The notes under the pieces are model-generated. The model was not told the origin of the DNA. It was given only the letters and a program-made list of their open reading frames with translations, and did no database searches. From the NCBI GenBank assembly GCA_026874595.1, contig CM049307.1:97274330-97338329 (forward strand): a stretch of 64,000 bases of DNA. Direction: 5' to 3'. The translations under genes were made by a program, and so were the position numbers. Of the stretch, positions 44,651 through 58,090 are shown in pieces (the stretch's first letter is position 1; every line of letters begins with the position of its first letter). This DNA is from Sipunculus nudus. Its lineage: Eukaryota; Annelida; Sipuncula; Golfingiida; Sipunculidae.

Positions 44651-47547
44651 ATAGAGACCCCGTTAAACAGGTACCATTTATTTCTTTCGTTTTCTCGGTA
44701 GGAGTGATCTTCAAATGCATTCGTCCTGGAATTTATTATCTACAGTTGTTTATATAGTATTAAAAATGTAGATTCTTACTTCTTAAAATAAATTGCACGA
44801 ACAAAATTTTTATACCTTAATTCATTTTTTTATACAGTTAACTAGAAGGTCATTAACTGTCGCCTGAATCAAATCGAATGGTTACAATAACTGACAACAG
44901 ATGGCAGTAGTGCATAGTGAGATCGTTGATGACAAGCTGGATAAATCCGCAGTGGGGCAGCACATGAGCTACTTGGCATTAAACTGGAGCTGAGATGGCC
45001 ACATACTGTGATGTAACAAGCCAAGCAATTAGAAACCTGACAGAAATATTTAGAAAAGATTCCATTGATTACTTATGTAACACTTCATGCCCCCGGTAAA
45101 AAAGGAAATCCATTTTAAAACTTGTTTATTAGTAGCGCAGTATTCACGATGGCTAAACTTCTGGATATTAAAGATAGGGAAGCGACTGTGAGTTAAAAAA
45201 AATGTTTCGAGTGATCAGTTCACTATACTTTAAAGGAGTTAAGGCTCATTTAAGTTCGCGATTTTATAAAATTAATTGAAAGAAATGGATTAAACAAGAA
45301 GATCGACTCATTTTGATAGTGACGTTAAAACTACCAGTATTCAATATAAACCACTTATTGAATTATATAAAGTACGAGTTAAATATACAACCTCAAATCT
45401 TAAATCTAACTCTAGCAGGCCAACGCGAATAAACAGAAGTTGCACTACGCAAAATACTGCCACCTATACTATCCCCTGATATGTGTTATTATATATGAGT
45501 AATGTAAGTAAAACAGACGATACCACAACAAGAACACCATAAGTGATATATTTAACAGAGGGACAAGTTTGCGGCGAAGTTGTTGGCTTGGTGAGTTTTG
45601 CGGGGGGGGGGGGGGGGGGGTAGAAAGGCTGTAAACAGGTGCCATCTATCGGCAATTTTCTGCAGCATTTCATGACAGCTTGTAAGGAATGCTTTCATCT
45701 GAATAAATATCCCCCCCCCCCGAACATTGATTAATAAAACGGCATTAATAGATGAGGTTATGAATAAAATTTGGAACGAGGCTGCTCCGTGACTTTGTTA
45801 TGGGTGTGAAAAGTCCTCAAATTGCGTTCTTCCTAAAGAGTAATATTTTGCGTATATGCATGTGTGTTTATATTTGCATGCACCACACAATTCAAGATAC
45901 TTTAATGCTTGAAATATACCTTATTAATAGGCCAGACACTGTTTATCGTAACAGTAAAGCATATGTGTCAGAAAATACCCTACAAACAAAAGAAAAGTAG
46001 GATCCCAAACTCTCAGTTCTAAAACAATCTCCACCAGAGGTCGCTACCGTAACGACAGCCTGGAGCGGAGTGATATCTGGTAGAGACTGGTACTACAATT
46101 CCCCCGGCCATTTTAACATTTACACACGACATAAACATAATTAAAATTTTTGACTGCATATGGACTATTAACACGAATGTGGCAAATAAATGGTACTTAA
46201 TATAAAATAATGCACCTCACAATATTTCATATGGGATGTTATATTATTAATTCCAAACATCAAAATCAGTGTTGCATAACATAAATAAAAAAAAATTATG
46301 TTGCATAAGAAAGAATCAGATATGTTGTAAAAAAAATGCACCCTTTTTTGTATGTACAATGCCACCTCCTTAGAAAAAGCATGAGCTATTGAATGTGTCA
46401 TGTAGCTTTCCGACACTTGCAGATACCTAGCACGTGTGTCCAAAACTTGATGTCTGTGTATAAGAACTATACCTCTGGATCAGTGCGTGTAAACCTGCTT
46501 GGCCTGTCACGGAAACATATTTGACGGTTGACTCTGAGTCATTCAATATTTTCCAATGCCTGTTGTGCACTGAAAATTGACATACTGTAGAGCCAATCAC
46601 ACACACTAACCCCCCCCCCCCCCCACCTTACATTTGAAATAAACGGTTTTAATCAGCAAGACACCCATGAACAGGGTGCGTTTTTAATGCCATTGACCTA
46701 CATGTACGGTCAATTTTATTAAAAAATAATTGTTGTTCGTAGTTAGAGAGCGGCATACAAAAACAACTGCTGTCTGAGAGTTTTTAGCACTTGAAATTTA
46801 TTATGTATTTAGTATAATTATTTGCACATAAGAACTCGATCAAGGTTTCCTGTGAAAATACCAATGTTAATGCAGCACACAAAATTCTGTATCACCAATA
46901 TATCCTATTGTGGGCCTACTGCTATTCAAAATTTACTAAACGTCCTGCGCTCTCTATATTGCATGCACTTTAACCACTCAAAGATGGTTATTTTGTACAT
47001 ATATTAACTAAATAGATATGGTGCAATTAAACTTATCAATATATTTGCCATTTCTTTATTTTGATAAAAGCACCTTTAGTAAGTGACCATCTTAAATCAA
47101 TAATTCATGAAGACAAACACAACAGTAATTTCGTAATAGTGATTTGGAAGTGAGCACTCCCCTCCTCTAGAAAGAGCCTTAAACCTTATAAGTTTCTAAC
47201 TGGTCTTCCTTCTAAATTTCCACCTTTCAAAATACGATCTTCTGCTTACCTTAATATAAGCTTACATAATCCTTGACGTGACTTTTTCAGTCTCATTTGT
47301 TTGTTACGATGTTCCCGGTGTTCCTAGTCTGTTGTTACTCATTGAAGGTCCCCCTCAGGTAGTGACAGTTAACTAGCTCTTTATAACTGTTTTATGCAAC
47401 AGAACATTTTATAATTATATATATATATGTTTACTTTAAATTTGCAATTTTATAATGTTCTCAATATTAAGTATGAATGCCGGACTATTTTAGGTTATAT
47501 CCAAGAACTTGAAGTGTATTGTATATTAAATGTGCTACATGTGTTCA
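44651..47547. other. Unassigned DNA with several G/C runs
   Basis: No gene recognised. It contains G or C homopolymers at 45602-45620, 45711-45721 and 46610-46624. CCACCAGAGGTC at 46031-46042 resembles a CTCF core on the minus strand. Confidence 0.3.
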
Positions 47548-47584
47548 AGAAAGAGAGGCAGAAGAGAGAGATAGAGAGAGAGGC

Positions 47585-47636
<52 letters not shown>

Positions 47637-48024
47637 AAGGTAGCAGGAAAGTAAAACAGAAATGACGAAAGAGTACATGAAAGAAAGAGAGACAGGGAGA
47701 AAAAAAAGAAAGGTCTACAGAAAGAAAGAGGCATAGAAAGAAAGAAAATAAGGGAGGGAGACAACAAGAAAAAAAGGAAGAGCGACAGAAGGAAAGAAAA
47801 AAAAGGAAGAGAGACAGAAAGAAAGAAATAAGGGAAGGAGAAAGAAAGAAAAAAGGAAGAGAGACAGAAAGAAAGAAAAACAGGAAGAGAGACAGAAAGA
47901 AAGAAAGAAAAGGAAGAGAGACAGAAGGAAAGAAAAAAAAGAAGAGAGACAGAAGGGAAGAAAAAACGAAAGAGAGAAAGACAGAAAGACAGAAAGTGAG
48001 AGAGAAATAGAGAAAGAAAGCTAG
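47548..48024 (+). repeat. ~475 bp polypurine (GA-rich) tract
   Basis: Nearly all A and G on the plus strand. A (GA)n core at about 47594-47633 is followed by a degenerate ~38 bp repeat built on GGAAGAGAGACAGAAAGAAAG. The long minus-strand frames rich in S, L and F (for example 47495-48076) are translations of this tract and not genes. Confidence 0.9.
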
Positions 48025-48334
48025 GAGGACGGGCAGCACACGGAAACTCTACATATTCACCATCACTCTGGATCACCAGACTGGAATGTTACCTGGACCT
48101 TGTATGTTGAAACTTCACATGGTGTAATGTTATACTTGATCGTTGCATCACGGGCCAGTTCTGTCCTCCAGAACAAAGGTGACCCACATCTGTGCGGTTA
48201 CACCTGTACAAATTTAAGGAGTAGCCCTAAGGCAGTTGACAGTTTCCGTAATAGCAGTGACAGAAGACATTATCGCCCGCGGTCGGAAGAGATAATATGT
48301 CTATCTCCCAATTAAATGGTAAAAATATCCTTAA
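48025..48334. other. Unassigned DNA
   Basis: No feature recognised between the purine tract and the TTAA-flanked element. Confidence 0.3.
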
Positions 48335-48808
48335 AGGTGCCCATCACCTAACTTTTTAAAAAAGAAATGTACTTGATTTCTGGCTTCCTTTGTGTATATA
48401 TTAAAGGTCTAATGGTAATTTTGGTTGTGAAAAGTTCTTATAAGGCCTTCGTGAAGGATGTATGATCTTGTTTATCAACAGCATGTTTGTAAACAAAGCA
48501 ATTTTGATAAACAGGAAAAACATGTAACCTAAGGTGGTATGTTGCATTTATGCGGAGGTAGAAAGGTCACTTGTTGCAAAACGCCATTTGCAAAGCTCTG
48601 GCTTATCTGACTCGTTGCCAGATGCCCGTGTTGAATTTGTTTTGATTATTTTGGAGGGCCCCCCACATATTATTAACACATTGATATAAACAGAACAAGC
48701 AGCATGTGTTTGGTGATATCAACATTTCCTGGCCTATTTTTATGAAAGCTCTAAGGGATTTCTTTTAGTTTATAAAGGTAAGAAGGTCAGATAGTTGATT
48801 GGGCCCCT
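48335..48808. mobile_element. 474 bp MITE with TTAA target duplication
   Basis: The left end is TTAA|AGGTGCCCATCACC and the right end is GATTGGGCCCCT|TTAA, so the ends are AGGTGCCCA against AGGGGCCCA when reverse complemented. TTAA sits at both edges (48331-48334 and 48809-48812). TTAA duplication fits piggyBac or Kolobok groups. The AG start fits Kolobok better, but this is inference. There is no ORF. Confidence 0.55.
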
Positions 48809-48812
48809 TTAA

Positions 48813-50907
48813 AAACATATTAAGATAATACAGGGTGCTTTAGTGTATTGTTTTCTTATGAATTACCCTAACCCGTCACCAAAAAAGGATATTTTTTTCT
48901 TTCAGAGTAAAGCTGTTACAGAAAAACCTCCAAAAGAGAATAACGTAATGCCTCCGCCATCTTGGAGAGGTTTAAAAGGGTTCTTCAACACTAGAACCTT
49001 TTAAAGTTCGTTAGAGTTGACAATTTTATACTATGCAATATAATTAATGTCCATGACGGGTTACATTCTCTCTGCATATACATACAGAATTTGAAATTAA
49101 ATTCAATAGTACTTACAGGAAAAAGTTGATTCATGATTATTTATTATCGGGGGTGAGAGTTACTCTCTGCATGTACATAGTGCTTACGGGAAAAAAAATT
49201 GATTCATAATTATAAATTTAGGGGGGGGGGGACGAGGGATTCATAACAATTTAATATTTATAATGGACAAACAGAAAGTTATACAAACAAATCTGATCAC
49301 TTTATTTCTCATTCTGCTGAGGCTGGAAAATCATGAACAACATTTCATAAATGTTATACATTTGTAGAATAACATATATATCTGAATATATAAGCTGATT
49401 CACAAATTTAAATGACATCAGCATGTATCCCTTATTTGGCTCATATATTATTTAAAATAATATAATATTTAAAATATTGCATACTGATATCAGGATAACT
49501 GCACAACCATGACAGCACTGCTTTCCCAGTGATGCATTACTAATCGGGTACCCAGGCATTACTGTATTAAATGGCCTCCAGTGACCAGAAGTTTGCTGGC
49601 TGAAGCTTGACAATGTAATTGAATGCAATAAAGCCTCCTAAAAACTTCAGTTACTAACCCATTTGTGAGCTTTCATTTTCAAATTTCAGATTAAATCTTT
49701 ATGTATATATGGTATGAAAATTGACTCAACAGTGCTAAAAGGAAAAGTCCGACGTGGTCAAAATTGGGCAAAATTTAAGTTAGTGATTATACATTAATGC
49801 TAACAACTTTCAAAATTTTTTAAATTCTGATCTAATTTCTGTGATGCAATTGAATCTCGATTAAATCAAGTTTCATCCTTGGAAAAATGTCTCTATAGTT
49901 TCAACAGTCATCATGTTGTGACAAAATATATTTCTTGTTGTTTTGATAAGGTACCTAATGTTTTGGTCCATATATCTTTTACAAATTACGTACTATTTTC
50001 TAAAAGTACCTAATTTCTGGCATGTACATAAAAAATAAATGGAGGAACGTTTATGCTAAAAATGAACAAAACAGGATACAAATGGAAAGAGCTTATTCCT
50101 TAATTATCGAAGGTAATAAGCCGCAGTGACCCAGTTTTTGGTTTGGTAGGAGAACTTAGGTACATCTGACTGTATGTCGAATTTTGGATTCTAAGGTGTT
50201 ACAGTTTCAAAACGTGCCAGTATGATGGACAGATAGACGGACAAAGGATAATAACTAAATAGCTCAGATGATGACTTATTGTCAGGTGAGCTTAAAAAGG
50301 GTCAGTATGAGTCATATAATCGAGTACTTAGTCATTTATGACACCCAAGAAGCAAATGTACGCTGTTATATCTCCTTCAGCATGTAGCATATTTCTATTA
50401 ATTTTGCTATATTTATCTTTTTGCCTATTCCGAGAGGGATTTTCCTTTGGCATCACTTTTATAGACCTGTCATGAATTAAAAAATACTGTATTGGCTGTA
50501 AATAGATTTATAAACTATAAAATTAAGAATCTCGTCAGAGGACCTTCTGAATGGTGTGGAGAAAATAAGGATGCTCGAAGACCGAAAGTATTAGCATTAG
50601 AAACGCTTACACATAAATTTTGGGGGCATTTTAACCCTCCAGATAATGTACTCCTGGACTTTCGGCCAGTTAGTTCGAATGTGATCCTATGGACTGCTGT
50701 TTTATAATCCAGTCTCTTTAAAATCAGGTGATCCTGTGATAACTTAAATCAAAATTGATAAAGGAAGCATGTCAAATAAAGTTCATAGAACAATTGAAGA
50801 AGAAAAGAGAACTAAACCATATAACGTCAGGGTGCACCTTTCGAAATGCAAATATCTATTTATCCCAAATCCAAAGGGCGACTTATTAAAGCAACATTCA
50901 GTTTTTG

Positions 50908-50909
<2 letters not shown>
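48813..50909. other. Unassigned DNA, possibly an old dispersed repeat at 49736-50300
   Basis: No gene recognised. 49736-50300 has the texture of a dispersed repeat, ending ATGGACAGATAGACGGACAA and GTCAGGTGAGCTTAAAAA, but no second copy is in the window. An 11-base G run lies at 49221-49231. Confidence 0.25.

Positions 50910-50965
<56 letters not shown>
50910..50965. repeat. (AT)n microsatellite
   Basis: About 56 bp of AT dinucleotides. Confidence 0.95.
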
Positions 50966-50966
<1 letters not shown>

Positions 50967-52495
50967 TATTCTTTTTTCAAAAAAGGTCCAGAGATGTCAC
51001 AACATAACAAAACCCGTCAGAATAACGGATTCATGGGATATATATATATGTATATGTATATATATATGATTAAATATGTATTTAAATTGGACCATTTTCC
51101 CGGAAAACTAAATGTATATTGAATACAATCAACATGACAAAAAATTTACGAATATCACGTACAACAACTCTAAATTGATTTAATCAGTTAGGATTACCTT
51201 TGTTTTTTAAGAGCAATCCCCATATTTTAAGGTATACGTAATGAAGCCTTAATAATTTATGGTACACGTGTGGAATGACGTCTAAGGATAATAATGAAAG
51301 TAATCATGATTGCTACATCTCTGTCATATTTTCAGCAATCAATTACGTTATTTTTCATTTTAATTGGTACACCTTTTTTGTGACGCCTGAGATACCCATG
51401 CAGTCTCAACATCATCTCATTATCCAGTATAAGTTAATGTAAATGTACCAATTTACACGTTTTTGGCGAATTGGTTTACAGCGAAGACAAAATAACATGT
51501 AACAAAAACATTTGATTGAAGGTTAACTGAGTTAATTTATCATGCAACTTGCGAAACAGAATATTTGAACAATATAAGCTCAATAAACCTTTAGATGGTA
51601 TGGCAGGATATATGTTATGGGACTAACCATGATAATTAAAATAAAATGTTAATTGGCCTTCAAGATTGGACACATACATGATGCTACCAATCAGACACAG
51701 CACCCGGTCTCGTATATCCGGTATTCAAATTCGAATTATCTAGGTTCATATATATATAACAACGTATGTCATATATTTTTAATATTTAGAACTTCCTTTC
51801 TACATATCATGAAAACATTGCGAAGGAAACGCCAAGCATATCACAGCAACATTTCTAGATATTTTTGTGGCGCAGGTTTTCCCTGGCTATAAAGTCACAG
51901 ACAGTTGGTATTTTATTTACCGAAATAAGGAACCCTAGTTTTGGATGAAGTCTGTCTGCTCAAAAAGAAAAGGGGTCGTCCCAAGGTCAACCTAAAGGCT
52001 GCCGTTGCGCCGAAGTTCAAAGTCATTAAAACATCAATATGTGTTTAAAACAGGACTCGTATGTTTGTGTACTAAAAGGAGCTTAAGAGAACCGAACATT
52101 TCTCACTATACACAAGTGTAAGCCTTCACAACAGATAAAGAAAACTTGAAGAACAGACAAGTACCTCAATGACCTCTTGGATCTAGCTGTTTGTAAACTA
52201 TCAGTTCAGATTCCAAGGGGCGTTGCGATCAGTTTAAAAGCCAATTGTGTCACACTAAAACAATGAGAGTCTACTTGAAAGAAAATTTCCTTAAAAAAAT
52301 TAGATTTATTTGCAAAAGTTTAGTTCTGTGTTCAATATAGACATCTGAATTAAACTTCTCTACGTGCAGAATTCTATGAAAGGAGATATCTCATAACTAT
52401 TCCAAGCACGTACACATATGTACAAACAATATTTATTATGATTAGACTGTGTATTAACAACCCAACAAAGACTCCATTTTACTCTCTCCGTGATC
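50966..52495. other. Unassigned non-coding DNA
   Basis: No gene recognised. Confidence 0.3.
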
Positions 52496-53214
52496 TCACG
52501 ATACCGGTCACGTGACCGCTTAACCCGATTATTATTGGGGACGTTTTCTATTTATTTTCTGTCTGGTTTCTGTCATAAACCCTATATATCATACTGTAGC
52601 CCCTCTTACCACAGCGCCAGCGCGTGCATTTGATTTTCGACTGTCCTGAAATGAATTTCCTGTTTTTGCGGTAATCGTGTCACGTGACGTGATAACTGGG
52701 TCATGCACCTGCTATGCGGTTTTGGGCAGTTTTTCAGCAGCACACAATGGGGCGCTGTCTGTCTGGCCGCCAGCCAGTGGCCACATCCTGGTTCACACAA
52801 GGAGCGTGTGGTGGCGCTGCAGCAGATTACATCTCCACTATCTGTGACATATCAAGTGTTAATACAACATACCTGGTATTTTAGCTAATTTAGACAAGGG
52901 GCCTGGGGGCCGTCTGTAACCACAGTGTCACAGCCGATGAAACAGTGCTGCATTTATCTACAACAGCCAAGATTATAATCGAGAGGATCTAGCTAATATG
53001 TTGTATTGAAATAGGGAAAAGGATAAAATAAGGGATTACAGATGAAAAAAACAACAATGATATTATGTCATATGTATAAAGAATTGAGGCATCAAAAACA
53101 AAAGGATGAATAGAATCCCTCCCCGAAAAAGGATAATATTTGTTTATTATTTTAAAATGATGTTTGATTATTTGCCTGTCTAGCCCTCTCTAACAAACCT
53201 CCTCTCGCTGTGTT

Positions 53215-53269
<55 letters not shown>

Positions 53270-54110
53270 TCATGCATATGATTCATGTATCCATTTGGTG
53301 AGCAAATAAAAGATACTAGAAACACGTGCTATTAAGTCAACATGGTGCTATTCTGCCGGGACATTCCTCATGACCGCAAGAGCTAAGTCTGTCCTTCCGC
53401 CATAATTTATGCGGCCTTTTCGGGCGTTGTACAAAATGGCGGCTAAGACAGCGTCACACGTGGTGTGAAAGATCTCCTGAACATGTCCAGGCCCGCATGA
53501 GGTGAGTGACCGAAAAACGGCTGTGGTACGTTTCATAAACAATTGATACATCCAATATGGCGGGGGCGGGGGGATTCCGGTATTACAAATACATCCATTG
53601 TTATCCAATGATTGCAAAACCCGCCAAAAATTGCGTTCCGTTCGCCGATGTACGCGGGACCTTGGTGGGCTGTTTCCTTTGCACTGTGAAGGACTTATTT
53701 TATTCTTGTGTATCAATCCAGTTTTTTATGAACATAAACCTTGAAAAAATTGACATTTTTGATAGTATATATTTGTTGGGATGGCAGTGGTAGCGCTGAT
53801 ATATAAACATAATACACAGTCTGGCTTGCCGCCGTGATTTAAATCTCTATGGATAGCGGACACCACCAGTCTGGGCGGTTTTTTGCCTGTTTTCACAGAG
53901 CCGCCATTTATTTTCTTCCAACATATCATTTTTCAAACACCTCCCGTAAAAAAAAACATGTTTTTTTCCAGTTGAGTGATTTTAGAGGATTCTATTGGCG
54001 CATGAAAAGGGCCTGTGTGAAATTTGTAGTATTAATTCTGTTTGTAGTGAGACTTTTTGTCCTACTCTGTCCCGCGCAAACAAATTCCCGGCAGGCATAA
54101 GAGAATATAT
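52496..54110. promoter_or_regulatory. Candidate CpG-richer regulatory region
   Basis: This stretch has more CpG and GC than its neighbours. It carries two identical E-box palindromes GTCACGTGAC (52507-52516 and 52679-52688). It also carries several GCCGCCAT/ATGGCGGC motifs of YY1 type: ACAAAATGGCGGC at 53431-53443, AATATGGCGGGGGCGGGG near 53553, and GCCGCCATTT near 53900. A consensus splice donor GAG|GTGAGT lies at about 53501. A 32-codon frame at 54002-54100 has a signal-peptide-like start (MKRACVKFVVLILF). No gene can be assembled from these parts. An (AT)n array at 53217-53269 splits the region. Confidence 0.3.
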
Positions 54111-56902
54111 ATATGGCGTCTGTCTCTGCTAAATCTATCATTAATTTTGGATTGAGTGGTCCCGAATAGAATTATTGTCTCATTGTATATATAAACAAAT
54201 AAACATATATGGAGAGAAGTCTAAAAAAAGGCTACCAAGAATGCAGAGAAAATTTATGAAAATAAATAAGCTATACATTAAACAATAAAATAATAAGCAT
54301 ATTATACAGAAATATTTTGAAAACAGGAGCAAATAGAAAGTGAAATAATTGTGACAAATTAAGCAACAGTAGTGGGATTCCACGCAGGTTTTATTCTTAA
54401 GAAAGTCTACAGCATGCAGACGGTATATTTCTGATAGGACTCTCGCAGTCTGGATTTTATGCATATCAGCCGGCTATACTTGTTTATGACTCTCGTGTCG
54501 TATGTTGACCTTGTTGTCGTCTGACCAAGTTAAACCATGGCGGAGTCGCCCGGTGCGAGGTCTTACACAACCGCAAATATGTAACTCTTGCGTATACCCA
54601 GAGAGCAGACGAGACCTACCGTACATACACAAAAATGTTACCATAATTACACCATTTGAGCGCTGCATTGTGTTTGCCCTCTGCATATGGGTTTTATAGA
54701 GTTTACTATTGATTTGTGTCTGCTGTAGTCTAAATACTTGTCTGGGAATGTGTATCCGTTAACAGTAAAAACACGATTATTACGGGGACGGCAATATCCG
54801 TCTATTACTTGGTAAGTCCTCCTTATTTTCACAAAATTCCGTTTTTAGTGTTAAAATTATTGCTGATTTATGAAATAATATTATACAAGCACAAATTATA
54901 CCAAACTTACCATTGGTAGTCCGGATATAGTTTTTCATATGGTTTTGCGTGTTTGTGGTAAAATATGAGAAACTTTTCAAATCATTATGTCATTTCATTA
55001 TGGTTCATTAACCCGTACAGATATAGGTTTACATTTGACATGAAAACATTACATTTAGAAATAAAGAATAATACAGTATAATAATGATGATCTGAATATT
55101 TGTCAAATGAAATTTAATATATGATGTGTTAAAAGAGGAATTATTAAGGCGTGTTTTTTTTTCTATTATTATTTTACAATATTGACATGGAATATGATAC
55201 TTACATTCCAAATATTAACACCATATCCGATAAATAATTAATTATCATTTTCATTGCTTTAATTTATTCTATTTTATGTATTTATAATAAAGTAAATATA
55301 TTATATAGTAATTTAATACGATATTATATATATATACACACACATATAAATACATACATATATGTACATATATATAATATTATATTATATTACACGTCAC
55401 ATAATATCACATGAGAATATAATAATAACATGACATAATATAAAATTAAAATATAAAAAATATATAGTACATGAAGAAAATAAATAATATATCATTTTTC
55501 AAATCAAAGATTTTACGTATTATGTACAAAATAGAAGTAAATAAATCCAACCATGTATTTAACTATAAAATTAATTTATTCCTTTCATCGATATTACTTT
55601 TAATAAAGACAAAGCAAAGAAGAACAGGAAAATGAAAAGTATTAGAATATATAATAATATCCCAAATCATATGTATCAGTATATATGAAATAACTATTTA
55701 TGAATATTATCCTTTTTTAATTATATTAATTCTCTTTTAACACAGAGCGGCTTTTTATAATATGTAAAAATTGTATTTTTAAAATATATAATAAACCGAA
55801 ATGAAGAGAATAATAAAAACTATAATTTCGTAATATGTACATCTTTCTATTAAGAAAATATAATTTAATAAAGTAACTATATGAGGAATTATAGAGCGTT
55901 AGTATTTTGTGTAAAATAATTAAGTTTAATATGTAAGATTTGTAGATATATTTTTATACAGACTTTGCTTAAAACAGCTCTTATATAAAATTATATATGT
56001 TGGAAGTGAGAAATGAGAATATCATTAAAGTAAAAATGAAATAATATAAATGATAAAGTTTTTATATCATATACAGAATCAGTAGCATGTTTCCGGCGGA
56101 CGTTTTGTATACCTGTCTCATACCACGGTATATTACAGATCTCATTATCATCACGGTGTTATCACGGTGTTATCATTTAACCATTATCTTATTTCAGACC
56201 CGCATGTTCCTAAATCCGACTGTACATATGAAACTGAGGTAAAAGTCACCCCGGCACTTGCATGTCCAGATGCACGTGGATTCATAAAATTTAGGAAAAA
56301 AATGGGAGCATATTATAAAACTCATACACTTTGCCCTGTATATATAGTATATATATTTTACAGGATCAACTAACGTTTTACTTTTCTCTAACATATCCTT
56401 TCTTTCCGGCTATTGTAAAAGGGGGCTTAAAGATGCCTATAAACCGCGAAATGCGATGTAGCACCACTACGAAACTCTGTCCTCTCTTCCTGCTCTTCTG
56501 ATCGTATATATTATCTGTATATAACGGATTCTACTTGATATATACTGTTAAAAAATAAGAAATAATTTGATATTGATTTTGTTTTATATTGATATTATAT
56601 ATATATATATATAAATTCTGCTGAGAAAATGTGGAAAAAAAGGAGAGAAAATTAATCAATAAAACATCATGATAAAATATGTCTAAATACTTACCTTTAG
56701 GAATACGAATAATTAGGGATAATTTAAGAGAATGAAAAGAAGTAATGATGATGCTGCTGGAGTATGAATAATATAGGAGACTCCTTCATATATATATATA
56801 ACATACTGGACAAAATTTAGTTCATGTTAAAGTTTTAATACAGAGTTGTACGCCTTGTTACAGGACCAGTATCATCTTCGATGAATCACCGCTAAACCTC
56901 CA

Positions 56903-56971
<69 letters not shown>

Positions 56972-58090
56972 GCCGTATGGTGACATGATTCATCTATATG
57001 AATCATTCAAGCCGATCGACTTATTTTCTTTTAAAAATCATTATTAAGAAAATATTTATGTTAAAATGATAAGCGGTTTCATTGTATATTATGAACCTAA
57101 ATACCTCTGCTATAGATTTAGAAAAGCTACTGATATAATTAAAATTAACAATCAACATAGAGTAATGAGACAAATAAATATTTATATATATATATGTGTG
57201 TGTGTGTCAAATGTAATTAAACTGAAACGGCATTGCCCGATTAAACAGTAATATGAGAAATCCAGAACGTTAATATATTTAGCAGGACACAGCATTTGCT
57301 CCATGGCAATTATATTATTGCTAAACTTTACGAGTTCTTACACGCGAGACCCTCATCTAAACCGGGCTAATAAATAAATACTTTCCTAATCATTTCTGTT
57401 ACACACGCGCAGGAGGCCTACAATAAATCTCGATTTCGCTTCCTGATTATGTTGAAATGAAACAATCACCATGATGTTCAAATGTAAGATAATTAGATTA
57501 TGATAAGAGATATATGATATATATATAAGAGATAATTATGATATTAAGATAAAATTTAATAAAAAATAATTAAAATAATCAGAATATAAAGATTCTTTTG
57601 TTTGTTTGGTTTTTTTTTTCTAAAAAAGGGGTTAGATAATTTCATTAACAAAATAAGTGAATTGTGATAAGGATGTGAAATATAAATTGAGAAATCTTTA
57701 AGAGGAGGTATAAAGTGGTTTACTATACTCGATATGATACAGTTTCATTTTTGCTCACCATCTTTAATTTGAGAGCTATTTACTGGGAATTCAGTTAACT
57801 AAGTCTGATTAATTCATTTTATTTTTTTCTAACGTATGAAGGGGTGCTCAAAATGAAACAAATTAAAAACCCAGAAACAGGCATCATAGAGTTTCCTTTT
57901 TTAATTTTTTTTAACATGAGACTGGCATGATGTGAAATTGTGTATAAAATTACGCCTTAGCAATTTCGCATCATATTTTTTTATATATTGTAATATATTA
58001 AATCAGGATAGCTGATTCAGAATGCATTTTTTTAATGAGGTCCTGCTACAATTTAAAATATACGAAACAACTTGCATAAAGACATTGATA
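54111..58090. other. Extremely AT-rich domain, no gene seen
   Basis: Sequence is dominated by A and T, most extreme at 55000-56050, with an (AT)n array at about 56906-56968. No coding region is recognised. A 41 bp exon-like stretch at 56198-56238 is listed among rejected items. Confidence 0.4.

Noticed and set aside
47495-48076. 193- and 164-codon minus-strand frames resembling membrane protein
   Set aside because: They are low-complexity products of the purine tract read on the opposite strand.
53348-53716. 122-codon minus-strand frame
   Set aside because: It overlaps a plus-strand region with promoter-like motifs, has a low-complexity proline run and no recognisable domain.
56198-56238. 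41 bp exon-like stretch between TTATTTCAG and GAG|GTAAAAGT
   Set aside because: It is very short, isolated in an extremely AT-rich domain, and such signal pairs are expected by chance.
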